A stretch of DNA of 64,000 nt, from assembly GCA_963691815.1 (NCBI GenBank), contig OY829660.1:3248466-3312465 (forward strand), in the 5' to 3' direction. The position numbers were made by a program, and so were the translations under genes. Below the pieces are notes generated by a model. That model was not told where the DNA came from, did not search any database, and saw nothing but the letters and a program-made list of their open reading frames with translations. Source of the DNA: Echiichthys vipera. Taxonomy: Eukaryota > Chordata > Actinopteri > Perciformes > Trachinidae. Shown one piece after another: positions 46,738 to 60,237 of this stretch (within the stretch, counting starts at the first letter, position 1; each line of letters starts with the position of its first letter).

Positions 46738-46775
46738 GCGCACACACACACACACGCACACACACACAAACACAT
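46738..46775 (+). repeat. (CA)n microsatellite
   Basis: CGCACACACACACACACACG and following interrupted CA units. Confidence 0.9.
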
Positions 46776-48507
46776 GAACACATCGTATCTATTTTGCTCA
46801 AAACACATGACAGAAAACTTCTTAAACACATCTCAGAGGAATATTGCATGAACATTTGTACATTGAATCAGCATTTAAAATCAAAAACATAACTTTTTTG
46901 ATCCCAGATTCTGAGCTCCATAGCTCTTTCAGTCGGGATCATCACAGATTGACCCGGGAAGGGCGCTAACTGCTTCATATTTGCAGACTTTCAAAATAAA
47001 AGTTTGGTTTTGTGAAAATGGAGTAAATCAAAAGAATTATACAAATAAAAAATGTATAATCTGCCTTACAACTACAACACATTATGTGATGGATTTTGGT
47101 GAAAATAATAATAATGAAACACAATAAAATTCCAACATGTTTTGTCTCCTTTTCCTATCTGTTACACCAGCATGGGACACCTGCTGTGGGTCGCTGGTTG
47201 TGGATGTATAGGAGCACAAAAGACTATGCTCTCCCGCTGACAGCTAATGCAAAGGAATTTCAAATGCACCCAAATCAAGAACGAGACAATGCCCTTGAAT
47301 CAAAAATATCATTTTCAAAACTCATGCATAACAACGAGGTTATTATGATGCCTGTCCAACCCATCAAGGTATTGTGAGTAACCGTATAATCCTTTTAATC
47401 CCCGCGGTAGGCCAAAACCTTGTTAATCTCAACACCGCGGGAAGAAATGTTTTTGTTGAATAAGCAAAATATATCTGGGCTGCAAAACCTTTATTCTATG
47501 ACTGCAGTGAAGTAGCTCCTCGAATCGTAATCAGAGACAGAGCTATACTGCATGGTGCATGTCATAGAAGTCCTGGTTGGTTGTCAGGGTTCAGCCTGGT
47601 ATCACCAAAAGGCGTGTGAATGACACGCTATTTCTCAAGCCATCTCGCGTATAATTACAACGCATTTCATGATTTTTGCGTGTCTTTTCACGCCACTTAG
47701 TCTCAATTGACTTGTATTGTGCAGAGATGGCGTTGTCATTGGACGCACAAATGTCCTAAAGGGAAAACCCACGTGTTCGTATTTCTCCGCCAACTTGCGG
47801 AGAAATACGAAGTGGTGGAGCTTTCTGTCAGAGCGTTTTTTTCATCAATATTTCATGTGAAGGATGGCTGAAATAACGGGCGTGAAATGACGCGCGAAAA
47901 GCTTAATATGCGTAGACATGCACGCGAAAAGTCATTAAAAGTGGCGTGCTATTAATACGCCCTCCCTTAAGACCACGTAGCAGCGTTGAAAAAGTACCAC
48001 AGGACACAATTTAGGAAAATCAAACATGCAATCTTACTTCAACAAGGGTTTCTGCTTTTTATAAAGTAGAAAAAAGAAAACACATTGTTGCCTGTGAGTC
48101 GTGTCATGAAGTTAAATTCTTTACACTTCAACTTGACTTTGTTGATATCTTGAAAACATCTGCAAAACAGTTTGTAAATCTTATGAACTATGAGATTCTA
48201 TTTAAAACTCGGAAATGGGTTTGTTTGATATTATATGAAATATCTGTTCAAAATCTACTTAACCCTACGTAACATGACCAGGACCGTGACAGGTGTAGGC
48301 AAGGGGACGGTTAAGTTTAGGCAACAAAAGGTGACGTTTTAGTTTTAGGAAATGCATCATTCTGTTTAAATAATTTGTTCATATACGTTTTGTGATGGAT
48401 GCATTTCCCTGACAAAGGAAGGATTAAATAACCCAGGCTGCATGTTAAACCTTCGTCCATACAGGAGCAGTCAGTCACATGTGCAGTGATTGGCCCTGTT
48501 TGGGCAT
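46776..48507. other. Intergenic; an unassigned CpG-richer segment at 47600-47960
   Basis: The 47600-47960 block contains GGCGTG/CACGC motifs, repeated GCGAAAAG and the 15-bp hairpin. It may be a repeat family that I cannot name. The rest is AT-rich. Confidence 0.4.
47776..47811. repeat. 15-bp perfect hairpin in an unassigned GC-richer segment
   Basis: TTCGTATTTCTCCGC, loop CAACTT, GCGGAGAAATACGAA. Confidence 0.95.
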
Positions 48508-48535
48508 GGTACGGAAGGACAGTGTGAGTGCACCC
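48508..48535 (+). mobile_element. Harbinger-like MITE remnant, copy 11
   Basis: Right terminal repeat only (GGTACGGAAGGACAGTGTGA, then GTGCACCC), followed by TTA. Confidence 0.6.
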
Positions 48536-48547
48536 TTAGACTTAGAG

Positions 48548-49085
48548 ACTAAGACTTAGACTTTTCTTTACTGATCCTTTGGGATGACTCCCGCAAGGAA
48601 ATTGAGTTTCTAGCGGTGTGCCTGTCCCAAAGACGCCGCTCCCTGAGGACCTCAGCAGCTACAAGCCGGTGGCACTAACATCCCACCTGATGAAGACCCT
48701 GGAGCGGCTGGTCCTTGTCCATCTCCGCCCCCTGGTGAGCCCGAGCGATGGATTAGCTTAATTTTTCCTACCGGGGCGGACGACGCCGTCATCTTCCTCC
48801 AACACCGAGCTCTATCTCACCTGGAGAAGCCTGGGAGCACTGTGAGAATCAGGTTTTTTTTATTATTTCTCCATTGCTTTCAACACAATACAGCCTTAAC
48901 TTCTGAAGGATAAGCTGGAGCACGCATACGCATACTGGGTTTTGGACAACTTCACCAACTTTCCACAGTATGTGAGGACACGTGACTGTGTGTCGGACAT
49001 GGCTGTCTGCAGTATGGGGGCTCCCAGGGAACAGTTCTGGGTCCGATCCTCTTTACCCTCTACACTGCAGACTTCTCGTGAGCAT
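48548..49085 (+). mobile_element. LINE reverse transcriptase fragment
   Basis: Conceptual DLSSYKPVALTSHLMKTLERLVL, then FSIAFNTIQP, then MGAPREQFW.RSSLPSTLQT. These are recognisable RT motifs 1-5 of a fish LINE, with many frameshifts. Confidence 0.7.
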
Positions 49086-50694
49086 GTTGTTTAAGTACAA
49101 ATAAAAAAACCTTGGCCATGTTGTAGGCTACACTTCATCTGCAGTTATTCACAACAAGAAAGAAAGTCCTGTGTCTGTTCAGAGGCTACTTGAGATTCAG
49201 CACAACCAACAGGAAGAACAAGAAGGAAATATATTTTTGATTAATTGATTAATTAAAAAGCCTTTGATAACCTATGGGCACTCCATATCTCTACGATGTA
49301 AAAATACAAATTAAACACAGAATAGTTGTTATGCATGACCGAGGTCCTTGATCCCTGCTGCACCAGATTCAGTCTCTGATGCGTCTGCTCAAAGCCCCAT
49401 AAGATCAGGAGTATTTTGGGAAATGTGGCTGTGCAGCAACACAGGCGAGGATTAGGATTAAAGAGTAGCTGCGCAGTGATTGAAGTGTTTCCGCCGATGT
49501 CTCACCAGGCTACAGCTATGCTAAATAACACACAGCTCCAGTCCCAGAATAGCTCGGGCCTCTAGCGTTTATGGAGTCGAGGCGTGGGACCTTTTCATCG
49601 CCTGCCAGTGACACTGTAATATGTTGTACTTCCTTCAGCACAGAAGAAATCGTTTTTTAGCTTCTTCTTAAAATATGTAAATTGTTCTTTGTCGTGTGTG
49701 TGTCTTTAAAATGTATACATTAATGCATTAGTACCATCTAGGGGTTTGATTAGTCATGATTGTGTTGAAGGTAAGTTGGAATAGGAGCTACAGCTTAATA
49801 AAAGCGAACATTAGTGGAAGTTACATGTTCATTCGTTCTGCTCTGAATGCACTACAATTTCTCCCTAAATGGAGTCTTTCAAAACCAGTTCATTTGCTTT
49901 GAAATGTAATATACTGACATATATTTTCCGTTGGAGAACTTAGGGAAATTGGTGCTCCAACACAGGTTAAACTGCTTTTACGACTCAGAGGGACTTGACT
50001 TTCCCTGAAAAAAGGGCACAAAGTAGTGTAGTCTACCTGAGAATAAAGTTCCAGCTCTTTGTTCATTAAAAAGTTTCGAGTGAAAGGACAAGGTGTTTTT
50101 TTTTTTCCCCCAGAGGGGACAGCAAGACCCTGCAGATCTATGCGACACTGCAGCTCATTAAAAACGCTCACAGTCCCATTGCGGTTTCATTACCGGACTT
50201 TTTCTGCCTCTGACTGCACCAGACTGACGTGTTAAAGTAATAAGAACGGGTGTAAATGTGAGTGTGTGAGAGTAATGAGGAATGGGGGGGAGGGGGGTTC
50301 TGCAGCCAGTCGCAACTTGACTGCCTTTGAAAAATTAAACCTGGAGGCGATGGGCCCCACCCTTCCCACGATTCATTTGAACAGGAAAGGTCACCTCTTC
50401 CTGAAATAACATTATATTTTTATATTTTTAAAGTTCAATTTTGTGTTTTTATAAAGATGTATCTACAGTGAGTAATTGGTTCAGTGGTTCCAACGCCATC
50501 ACTGGAGTAAGCTGTGCGGTATCCTAGCTCACCACGAGTAAAGACCAACAGCGTGCCACGAACGGGGTCAGATTTCTGTGTATAGGTTATTCACGTGGAA
50601 CTGTGAAGACATGTTCATGGTTTGTAATTCAAGGTAACGCACCAGTGTGGAGGTTGATGATGTTGAACTGCATTAGTTGCTGTGGATTCCTGTA
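49086..50694. other. Intergenic, nothing recognised
   Basis: Unique-looking; a short G-rich run at 50285. No exon match. Confidence 0.45.
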
Positions 50695-50750
50695 TATACA
50701 GTATATATATATATATATATATATACTGTATATATATATATATATATATA

Positions 50751-50805
<55 letters not shown>
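50695..50805 (+). repeat. (TA)n microsatellite with TACTGTATAT punctuation
   Basis: Three TA blocks divided by two ACTGTATA interruptions; self-complementary overall. Confidence 0.95.
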
Positions 50806-50808
<3 letters not shown>

Positions 50809-50992
50809 CTGAAATAAGGGTTCAAACATCAGACTATGTTACTACATCACCAAACAGTTGAATCTGTTTAAGGTGAAATATGAACAATTTAGATCAGATT
50901 TCAATTCATTAAAATTATGCCTACTTGGAAAAGGATCCACTACCAAGGTAAAATAGCTCTGATTACAGATGAGCTCCTAAAACAGGGGTGTC

Positions 50993-51184
50993 AAACTGAT
51001 CCAGTAAAGGGCCGTGTGGCTGCAGGTTTTCATTCCAACCAATCAAAAACACACCTGGTCCAACAAATCAACCATGTGAAGACAGTTCAGGTGATTGAGT
51101 AAGTCGAGTCAGGTGTGTTCTTGCTTGGTTGGAGTGAAAACCTGCAGCCACACGACCCTTTACTGGATCACATTGACACCCATG
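50993..51184. mobile_element. Foldback MITE (about 190 bp)
   Basis: GGGGTGTCAAACTGATCCAG..GGCCGTGTGGCTGCAGGTTTTCATTCCAACCA at the left is repeated inverted at the right (TTGGAGTGAAAACCTGCAGC..CTGGATCACATTGACACCC). Inner arms AACACACCTG..GTTGATT also pair. Confidence 0.88.
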
Positions 51185-51189
51185 TCCTA

Positions 51190-51827
51190 AAAGGACTAGC
51201 AGAGGCTACCACGCCTACAGTGTTAGCCTCTGCTGCCTCTGTGGAAATAGGATTCCCTCTGTCTTTAGTTCGTTGAGTACGATAGCATCGCAAATGGCAC
51301 AGCACCCCTCCACATCACCACCGGTCTTCACGGATTCAGCAGCTCCATCAGCCTCATCACTCTGTCTGTCTCAGCAGAATCATCCACCACCACCACCACC
51401 AGCAAGCCCTTGTATACACAACTGAAAAGCTATTATTGTCTTTTAGCGCAATTTGGTGTGGGTCTTCACAAAGAATCACATTGTGTTCAGGTGATGAATA
51501 TGTATATATTTTAATTATACCATTTTTTCCTTCTACAGTGTTGCAGCTCCAGCATGTTTTACAACATACAGTATTATGCACTGGTGTCAGCGTTACTCCT
51601 TATACACTTTACATTCTTTACTCTATTGTTTTTATATGTTGACATATTTGAGCAATCTCTGATTTCCTTAATAATGAATGAAGAAAGTTCTATTTTATCT
51701 TATCTTGCAGCTTTAGACTGATTAACGGATCATAAAGCTCCATATGTTTTAGTGGGAATTCCTCGTATTTATATAATCAAATGGTATAAAATGTCATTAA
51801 ATGCACAAAAAACAAATAATAAAACAG
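51190..51827. other. Intergenic, nothing recognised
   Basis: A (CCA)n run at 51385; no coding match. Confidence 0.45.
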
Positions 51828-52044
51828 ATCCAAAGACGTGCACGTGTTAGGTTAATTGATGACTCTGAAATTGCCCTTAGGTGTGAATGGTTGTCTGTCT
51901 CTGTTCGTCTCTATGTGTCCTGTGATAGACTGGCGTCCTGTCCAGGGTGGACCCCGCCTCACGCCCGATGTCAGCTGGGATCGGCTCCAGCACCCCCCCG
52001 ACCCCAACAGGGACAAGCGGTTGGAGATGAATGAATGAATGAAT
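51828..52044 (+). mobile_element. SINE (family B), 5'-truncated copy
   Basis: Starts inside the body at CCAAAGACGTGCACGTGTTA and ends in GATGAATGAATGAATGAA. Confidence 0.82.
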
Positions 52045-52369
52045 ATTCAGACATGTGGATTTTGTACAAAGAATTCTCTGCAAGTGATACACTTAATACC
52101 CGCATACAGTTTCTTAAAGTTTCTTATCCTTAGATGCCTTACAACAAGTGAAACCTGAGAACAAGCAGCCCTCTGGATTTATCTTTCCCTGAACGACTTA
52201 GGGACCTTGCTCTTGGTGGAACTCCCTGACAGTTCATCAGAGTATTCATGATATAATGAGGACCTTTTGGCCTCAGGAGAGCAGCTTCTGTTCTGAACAG
52301 TGGTGAGCTGTGGTAGTATTGCAGTTTCTGTCTGTGTCTGTCTTCATTTTACATTTACTTCCATTTTGC

Positions 52370-52515
52370 TGAGGCAGGGTGCATAACCCTCACAGCAAGA
52401 GGGTTACTGGTTCCAATCCCTGTGACGTACCCCGCCTCAGGCACAAAGTCAGCTGGGATTGGCTCCAGCCCCCCCGCGACCCTTTAGGGACAAGTGGTTG
52501 AAGATGATGGATGGA
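52370..52515 (+). mobile_element. SINE (family B), internally deleted fragment
   Basis: Head piece CACAGCAAGAGGGTTACTGG is joined directly to the 3' piece CCCGCCTCAGGCACAAAGTC and GGACAAGTGGTTGAAGATG. Confidence 0.7.
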
Positions 52516-53396
52516 GGTTGCATCTGGTATTTGATTCGTTGTCATGGATTTCTCGATTCTTCTCCTGGCAATTTGAGCTGTAAAAGAACCATGTCTATGC
52601 ACAAATGTTAGTGCTTTGTCTAAATTCTGCTCTAAAAATTCAGAATTAACATTCCCATGTAAGTCACTTTGCAATCCAATGTGTTTTAAGCTCTTAACAT
52701 TTTCAACACACAGTGAAATGTGACATCAATGAAATGGGGCACTCTTCCAAGAGAGTCTTTCAAAAAGAGAGGCTGCTGCATTCAACCAATGAGAGGTTGT
52801 GGCTGATCTGATGGCCAGAGTAGAGGTAGAGTAAGCTTTGCATCAGAATCATTCAACTTTAGACATCCCATCAATATATATTCTATTGGTGGGATATCTG
52901 AATTTGAATTATTGGTTGGTTGGAGCCAATCCCAGCTGACAAAAATAAAATTGCTCATAAATTAATGTCTGATAGAGGGATGTTTTATTTATTTTGTTGA
53001 GTTGAGTTGGTGACCTTTTTCTTCAAGATCATGTTAATTGCAGCCCCACGTAGTGTCTCTGACTGACAGGAGTCAAATATATCACCACAATGATGGTTGG
53101 TGACGAATTAAAGTTAAGGGTGCTACTGCATAAATAGCCCCAGCTGTGCATTATGACAGCTGCTCTGTTGCTGTTGAAGAACTTCACTGATGCAACACAA
53201 TCGCTGAAATTTCACCTTGTGCTTGTTGCTGTTCTTTTTATTGGCAGGTCTAATGAGTGCTGGAGAGGGCTCAAGTGGTGTATCTACAGTGCTTATAGAA
53301 AGTCATGATACAATTTATAGTCACATTTTTGCTTTAAAGCCTTATAATACATAAAATATGTAAACAGTATATTTCCAGCGTGATTTACACATTTTA
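52516..53396. other. Intergenic, nothing recognised
   Basis: AT-rich unique-looking sequence. Confidence 0.45.
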
Positions 53397-53712
53397 GGAA
53401 CTCGGAGTAGAGCCGCTGCTCCTTTGCATTGAAAGGAGCCAGTTGAGGTGGTTCAGGATCATCTGGTAAGGATGAACCCTGGGCGCCTCCCTAGGGAGGT
53501 GTTCCAGGCACGTCCAGCTGGGAGGAGGCCTCGGGGAAGACCCAGGACTACGTGGAGAGATTATATCTCCACACTGGCCTGGGAACGCCTCGGGATCCCC
53601 CAGTTAGAGCTGGTTAATGTGGCCCGGGAAAGGGAAGTTTGGGGTCCCCTGCTGGAGCTGCTGCCCCCGCGACCCGACCCCGGATAAGAGGCTGAAGATG
53701 AGATGAGATGAT
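53397..53712 (+). mobile_element. LINE 3' end, second family
   Basis: VQDHLVRMNPGRLPREVFQA..ELVNVAREREVWGPLLELLP is open for 79 codons and ends with a GATGAGATGAGATGA tail. Confidence 0.85.
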
Positions 53713-53792
53713 TTGCACATTTGCCTTACAACATTCATATGAAATGTTTTGCGTTTTTTATCAAAATTTCTCAAAATTAATAAAAAATGAAA

Positions 53793-54927
53793 AACTAGAA
53801 TAGCAGGGTTGTAAAAGTGATGAATCCCCAGATGTAATCCTTTCTGGAGGCACCTTTTGCTTTAATTACAGCCACCAGTCTGTTTGGATCTGTCTCTACC
53901 AGCTTTGTGCACTTAGACTGGAAATATTTCCCTGTTCTTCCTGCAGAACTGTTTGAGTTCAGTCAGATTCTGTGTTGAGCGGTGATGGACTGCGTTCTTC
54001 AAGTCTATCCATAGATGTTCTGTAGGATTCAGGTCAGAGCTCTGACTGGGCCACTCTAGGACCTTCACCTTCCTGTCCTTTAGCCACTGTGTTGTTTTCA
54101 TGAAGGTGTGTTTTGGGTCGTTGTCATGCTGAAGGGGAACCACCTGCCCATTTTCAAGTGTCTAACAGAGGGCTGCAGGTTAACCTCAAGAATGTGGGTT
54201 TACTTGGCAGCATCCATTTTCCCTTCAATCCTGACCAAGTGCCCAGTCCCTGCTGAAGAGACACAAGCCCACCACATGACGCTGCCACCACCATGCTTCA
54301 CTGTAGGGAAGGTGTGTTTTGGGTGGTGTGCTGTGTTTGCTTTCTGCCAAACGTAGCGCTTGAAGTTCAGCCCAAAAAAAGGATCAGAATATTCAGTATG
54401 TTTTGTTATGAGACTCAGTGAGACATTTTTTCAGAAGAGGCTTCTTTCTCTCCACCCTGCCAAACATGTAGAACTTGTGAAATTATTGTCACATGCACAG
54501 ATCGACCAACCTCTGCCTTTAAGACCTGAAACTCCTTCAAGGTCACCATGGGCCTCTTGGTAGCTTCTCTGATCAATCTTTTCCTGGCTCGGTCATCCAG
54601 TTTGGAGGGGCGGCCCGATCTAGGAAAGGTCTGGGTGGAGCCGTATGCCTTCAACTTCTGGGCAACACTCTGAACGGTCCTCAGAAGGAGAGTTAACGCC
54701 TCTGAAATCTTTTTAGATCTTTCTCCTAACTTGTGCCTATGCACAACTTTATCCTGGAGCTCTTTTGAAAGCATCTTTCCAACCATGGTCAATTCTTTGT
54801 GTTACCATGCACTACCAGGCCAATGAACAGGTGTGTAATCTGGAAGGTGATTGGTTAAACCTGAGAATGTTTATAATGGTTATTCTAAAGGGACTCATAA
54901 CTTTTCCAACCCTGCTCTCCTAGTTCT
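53793..54927 (-). mobile_element. Tc1-like DNA transposon with decayed transposase
   Basis: Imperfect terminal repeats: CTAGAATAGCAGGGTTGTAA at 53795 and the complement of TTTTCCAACCCTGCTCTCCT at about 54903. The minus strand encodes the HTH half (MVGKMLSKELQDK..SGRPSKLDDRARKRL..) and the catalytic half (HGGGSVMWWACVSS; QHDNDPKHT; VLEWPSQSSDLNPTEHLWIDLK). The order is right but there is a deletion near 54360-54420 and frame breaks. The DDE signature is partly visible. It is non-functional as it stands. Confidence 0.9.
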
Positions 54928-56231
54928 TCTGGTGCTGGTGGTTTGGGCCTTACCTTGAGCTGCTTTGTGGTTAATTGTCTGCCTGGTCAGTTATCACCAC
55001 AACAACTCAAATAACCTAAATTTAGATTACAACATTTGAAGGGTTATTCACCCACGGTAAAGTCGTCATGAATAATAAAATTATCTATAGGGACCAAAAA
55101 GTGCTTTGTGTACCAGGCGGTATGTTGATTCCTGCTGTATAGTTGGACATTTTAACATGGGGGTCTATGGGGATTTTCTCTGTTTTGGAGCCCCACGTGG
55201 AAACTCGATGAACTGCAGTTTTTGGCACTTCTGTATTGGCTTCATTTCTCAGATGTTGCCACTCGTAACTGACTTGGTGTTTATACTAAAGCGTTGATTG
55301 TGCATCTTTAAGTCTTTATTAATAAGCTTTAGTAACTTCACGTGCATTTGTGTCTGCCTTGATAGGCAACTCACAGCCATCACAGCGGTACTCTCAAACT
55401 GTAAGTATTTCTTTTCATATGAATAAAGAAGGCTGATCAGAATGAGGATGTGGAGTCACCTACAGCATACTTCTGCCGAAACCAATTTTCCTTGATCCCT
55501 GGGAGGTGCTTTGGCAGTGCTCTGTGATAGTACTTAGAGAGGGGAGCTTTGACATGAATCCCCAGCTGCTTTCCATCCAGATCCACTTTGCAATCTCTCA
55601 TCAAACAAGATTAATTGATGCTGAAGGCAGAGGGAGAAGGTCAGGGGGGAAAGAGCAGGGAAGTTTGAGTACTTAGCATGTAAGAGAGAGGGAAGCAGCA
55701 ACAAATGAAAGCCGAAGGAGACAGAGAACCAGAGAGAGAGAGTTTTTGAATGAGTATTAAAGTGAAACGTGCAGGGAGAGAGTGGGAGAACATTCTGAAG
55801 ACTGACAGACAGAATGGAGTGCAGCTCTCTATTAAGCCCTGTCCTGGAGCGCTGCAGAGAACAGTGTGCGACAGCTCATTAACTTCCATCATGCCTCGCT
55901 GTTTCCTGCTTATGAGAGGAGACCATGAACCTGTAACTGCTTCCAAGGCACTTCACTTTTCCTTGCTGGTTGATCCTGTTATCTTGTGATGTGAAAGATG
56001 TGGCTTTAAAGAATCTGACTGATGTAATAACGCAGAGAGAACGACAGGGAGACATAGATGAAGAGAGGGATGCATCATTATCTGAGCTCCAAACTAAGGA
56101 CTGTGTAATGTCTGCAACCTTTTACTGAGCACTGAGAATGTAGAGTCATATTTGCTTTGAGAGGAAGACACCAACATTCGATGCTCTGTTTCTGGTTCCA
56201 CTACACTGCAGATATAGACTGTGAGTGAGTA
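54928..56231. other. Intergenic, largely non-repetitive
   Basis: No exon recognised. GA-rich purine tract at 55620-55800. Confidence 0.4.
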
Positions 56232-56702
56232 GGCGCGCTCACACTGTCCATCCGTACCGTGCCCAAGCACGTTTCACGGCTAAAGTCTAGTTCGTTTGAC
56301 CAGTGTGAATGCAACCGTACCGCGCCTAGGTGCAGTACGGTTGCCGACCACGGCCCGTTTGGGAGAGGTGGGCTTTTGTAAAGCACGTTTGCACATGTAC
56401 TAGCACGAGCGTGCGCATGTGTAAGAGCACGAGGCCTACGGCGATTCTGACGTAATTTTATGTGCGAAGAAAAAAGGACGGACCATGCGCGGACATTTAA
56501 AACAATGGCGGTGAAAGGTTCACGTTGGTGTGATGCGGAAGTGGAGTTTTTACTGCAGATTTGGTCGATGAAAAGATTCAAAAACAGTCGACAAGACGCA
56601 CATAAACTCAGAGGTCTATGGAAAGGTTCGTAAACAAAGCGGCGCATCACGATGACGTCAATCAATGCGCGTGACGTGTTACGGCGTGATGACGTGTGGA
56701 TG
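56232..56702 (+). mobile_element. Harbinger-like MITE, copy 12 (right end missing)
   Basis: The most diverged copy. The left terminal repeat reads GGCGCGCTCACACTGTCC. The Myb-like fossil is present (about 56512-56640) and the copy breaks after GATGACGTGTGGA. Confidence 0.82.
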
Positions 56703-59700
56703 AAAGACCCCTGTTCGTATCGACGGCCCCTTAATGTGTGCTTGAATGTCTTTGTTTGTGTACTTATAGATGTGAGGTTGTTATAATCAAGAAATGAACG
56801 TCTGATTCTGAAGCAAACCACGACATTTGGATGGAAAGCGTGATGATGTGTCACCCATAGACTGTATAATAAAGACGGACCTATGTAACCAACACAGGGT
56901 TACTTGAGTGCAAAGCTCCGCCAGAGGGTGGTGCATACACCCTTTGGGATTTTCTAACTTTTCCTTTTTTTTCCGTAACACGTTGCCAGAATGCATCAAA
57001 AGCTATGCGAGTTGAGCTGCATCAATCTTTAAGCTCTTCAAGATACCTCCGGTAAGGATGCTGTGTTGAGAAATATCGTAAAACACGAGAGCAGAGGATG
57101 TTGATGATTGTGTGAAATTTCAACAACAGCGCTCATCAGCACCTTTGCTGCAGGATAAATAGAAGAGAAACACTGTCAGGAATGTATTGAAACATAGAAG
57201 AAATAGTAAAAAAGACAACTTAGAAAATCGATATCCATGCATTTTCAGCATCAGTGTCACTGATTATGACCACTAATTGCGGCAGCCCTAGTTTCCTTAC
57301 CTGCTATTGTTGTATTTTGTTCTCTCCTTTCATCTCTAATCTCTCATCCCCTCCACTTAGCCTTCATTCTTCTTAAGCCATCCCTCCTTTTTCTCCTCTA
57401 CAAGCTCTTCACCTCCTCTTCTCAACTCCCTCTCCTATTATTTTCTCCTAACTGCATCCTCTTTGATCTCCATGAGCTCCTCTATGGTACTGGCAGCTGT
57501 ATCACCCACAGAGCGTGTATGTGGGAGGCGGGGCTGACTGAGAGCAGGGGAGGCAAATGAAAGAACAACTGCTTCTGAAAAACTATGTACACGTCTAAAT
57601 CCAAATCTCTGTCTTTCCTTACACATCTCCTGTTTGGATCCTTGCTTCAACGCGGCTTAACAGCTGTGCCCTGCGGATCATCCCCTCTCCTCTCCTGCTA
57701 CACAGACTCACCCTTCACCACTGTCTTTAGATACTGTAGATAAATGCTATTTAATTCTAAAGTCTATCCCACTACACTCAGTAAGGTCTTCTTTTGGACT
57801 ATTTGACTGAGGCATAACTTAAAAGGATTACCATAGCAGCTGAGAGTGCTATTTTCTCTGGATTGCCTCAAGTGAAAAAGCAGTAGATATAAGGCTAAAC
57901 CCCCAAACGCACAGAAAGCATATTAGCAAGAATGCTAGCTTTCTGTTTTTGCAAATTACTCCATCAGCCAACGCCACGACGTATCCAACAGCAGATTCAC
58001 GCTGCACAGCAGAGACACATCCAGCTTAGATTTCAGTCAACGCTATAGAAGAAGGCTTGGAAACAAAAAAAAATCAAAATAATAATAAACGTCTTAGCTT
58101 TGGGGTATGATACATGCACAGTAAGATCTGGTCTGCGATTACAGAGAGACTCAAAAGCTGGCTAATGTCATAGAGCATGGAGGTGATTTATTACCTGATT
58201 CACTGAGGCCTCTGCAGTCGTATATATATATGCCATCCATTTGGATGTTCTGTCAGACTGGGTGAAACCAAACAGCACCTGAGAGGAAACCATCACTTTA
58301 TTTCATCTGCTGTTACCCTCCAACAGCATGTGTGAGAGGATTGAATGGCAGGATATAGAGACTCAGCTGGACCAAAACATGAACTGTGCACCGTAAGTTT
58401 AATTTTCTAATGTTTGCCAGCTTCCACATGAAAAAGCACAAGTGTTTCATTAATGAGAACCGAGGTGTGGTTAGTACTCTTGCTGTAAAGCAGCCGAAAC
58501 AAAGCAGCTAATAAGCTAATGTTATTGTTAGCCTGCATTAGCAGTTAGCATCGGATTTTGTCAAACCTAAGAGTTAATCTGCAACGTCTGTTCGCTAATG
58601 TTGTTATCCTGAAGTGTACTTACAGAGCGTTAGTTTGTGATCATGTTTGCACAGCTAATGCATTTATAATTTAACGTAGTAACGGACTGTTATTGCCTGG
58701 GTCCAGATCATCACAAAATCATTTTGTCAAAGACTAAAAAAGAGCGATGCTGCTTTCCCTTTTTACAGTTTAACACAGGAGATTAGTGTGAAAGTTTACT
58801 GGTTAGGGTGAGAGGATTGAATGGCAGGATAGTCTTACTCACTGAACGTATGCTACGGCTTCATTTGTAGAGAATAGTCACATGTGTAACAGTAAATTTG
58901 AAGTCTCTCCCACAACAACAACAACTCAGTTACCCTTCTCAAATTCGTCATTGCAGGTTCACAAATCCTATTCTTCAAATCACACATAAAGAAACTCATA
59001 CAGACACACTTTTAGCTACAGGAGCTGCATTCAACATATTCAATCGCCCAATCAAAAAGTGAACAGTATGTTAAGCATATCAACAGAGTTTCACACCTGT
59101 ATAAAAACGTTTTTCACAATTGTTTTTGACACAGACACGTGTAAATAACAACCACAGATGGAATCAACCACAATGAGTCCACAAGTTCTGCATGTTCTCA
59201 CTTTTGCACCACAGTTAAAAGCCCTGTGCATTATGAGTCTGTGCCAACCACCAAGTACGGTGAGAAAACAGTGGTAATTAACACCCTGGAGATGAGAACG
59301 CTGAATGTTCAGACATTCGATCGCGTGTAAGGAATTGTATAGCCATGGTGGCCAACTGGGTGTGCAACAAAGACTGTTGGCTTGTGTTTTATTGTCACTT
59401 GACGGTGTTTTCTGTCTTTTTTTTTTTTCTGGAGTGCTGATTGGTCAGTGGGCGATCCAGTGCAGTGAATTCAACATTAGCCATATATCATTGGTTGCCA
59501 TGGTGATGTACTCCAGGTAAAAGTGGGGCAGCTTCGTGGATAAAGCCTCTGTGGTGAAGTATAAGAGAAACTTTGAATATAATTGACAGTCATGAGAGCA
59601 AACACTTGGATAACAATGCACAGTTTGAAAAGAACGGTCCTTTGAGTGAGTGAAATGATATGAATAGACTGTCGGCTGTGAAGAGAAGACCATTTATTCA

Positions 59701-60234
59701 AATATTTCCTGTTCAACGCCTCGCTGTGTCATTCTCTGCTCCAACATTTGAGGGCAGTGTTGAGCTGAAGGCTTTCACCGTGGATTCATTTCATCACCTC
59801 CGTCTCCCTCCACTCTGACCTGCACACACCCAACACCCACACACAGGCTGCTGGTGCCAACGTGTCCAGGCTTTGGTCATCAGAGAAGCGCCTGTTAATG
59901 TATGTGTGTATGTGTGTGTGTGTGTGTGTGTGTTATCAAAAATCATCATCTGTGGCCTCCCCCCTCCCTCCATCGTCTATCTCTGGAAAAGAGGCTGGTC
60001 TTATCCTTTAACAAAACCTCTTTGTGGTCCATGAAACCAGGCTTGTTTCTGTCTAATGGCCTAATGGCCTTTCCATCCCACATCCACAGATTCAGCACCT
60101 CGGCACACTCATGGAGCCATCTGCACATTAGAACAAATGAGATGGCAGGGATGTACTGGAAATTACAATATAAACCACCACCATCACCATTTTATAACAT
60201 TAAATAAATATGTTTCTAGCTGCCTCTTTGGCAC
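56703..60234. other. Intergenic, longest stretch without a named element
   Basis: About 3.5 kb with one TG microsatellite. CT-rich at 57320-57480. No splice-bounded coding match on either strand. A large intron of a neighbouring gene is possible. Confidence 0.4.
59905..59935 (+). repeat. (TG)n microsatellite
   Basis: About 13 TG units with one TA interruption. Confidence 0.93.
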
Positions 60235-60237
60235 TTA

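Noticed and set aside
47096..47377. 93-codon + frame in the intergenic region
   Set aside because: No recognisable domain, no splice or promoter support.
54415..54792. 125-codon HTH protein as a domesticated gene
   Set aside because: It is the N-terminal half of a Tc1 transposase inside an element that still has terminal repeats and a decayed catalytic half.
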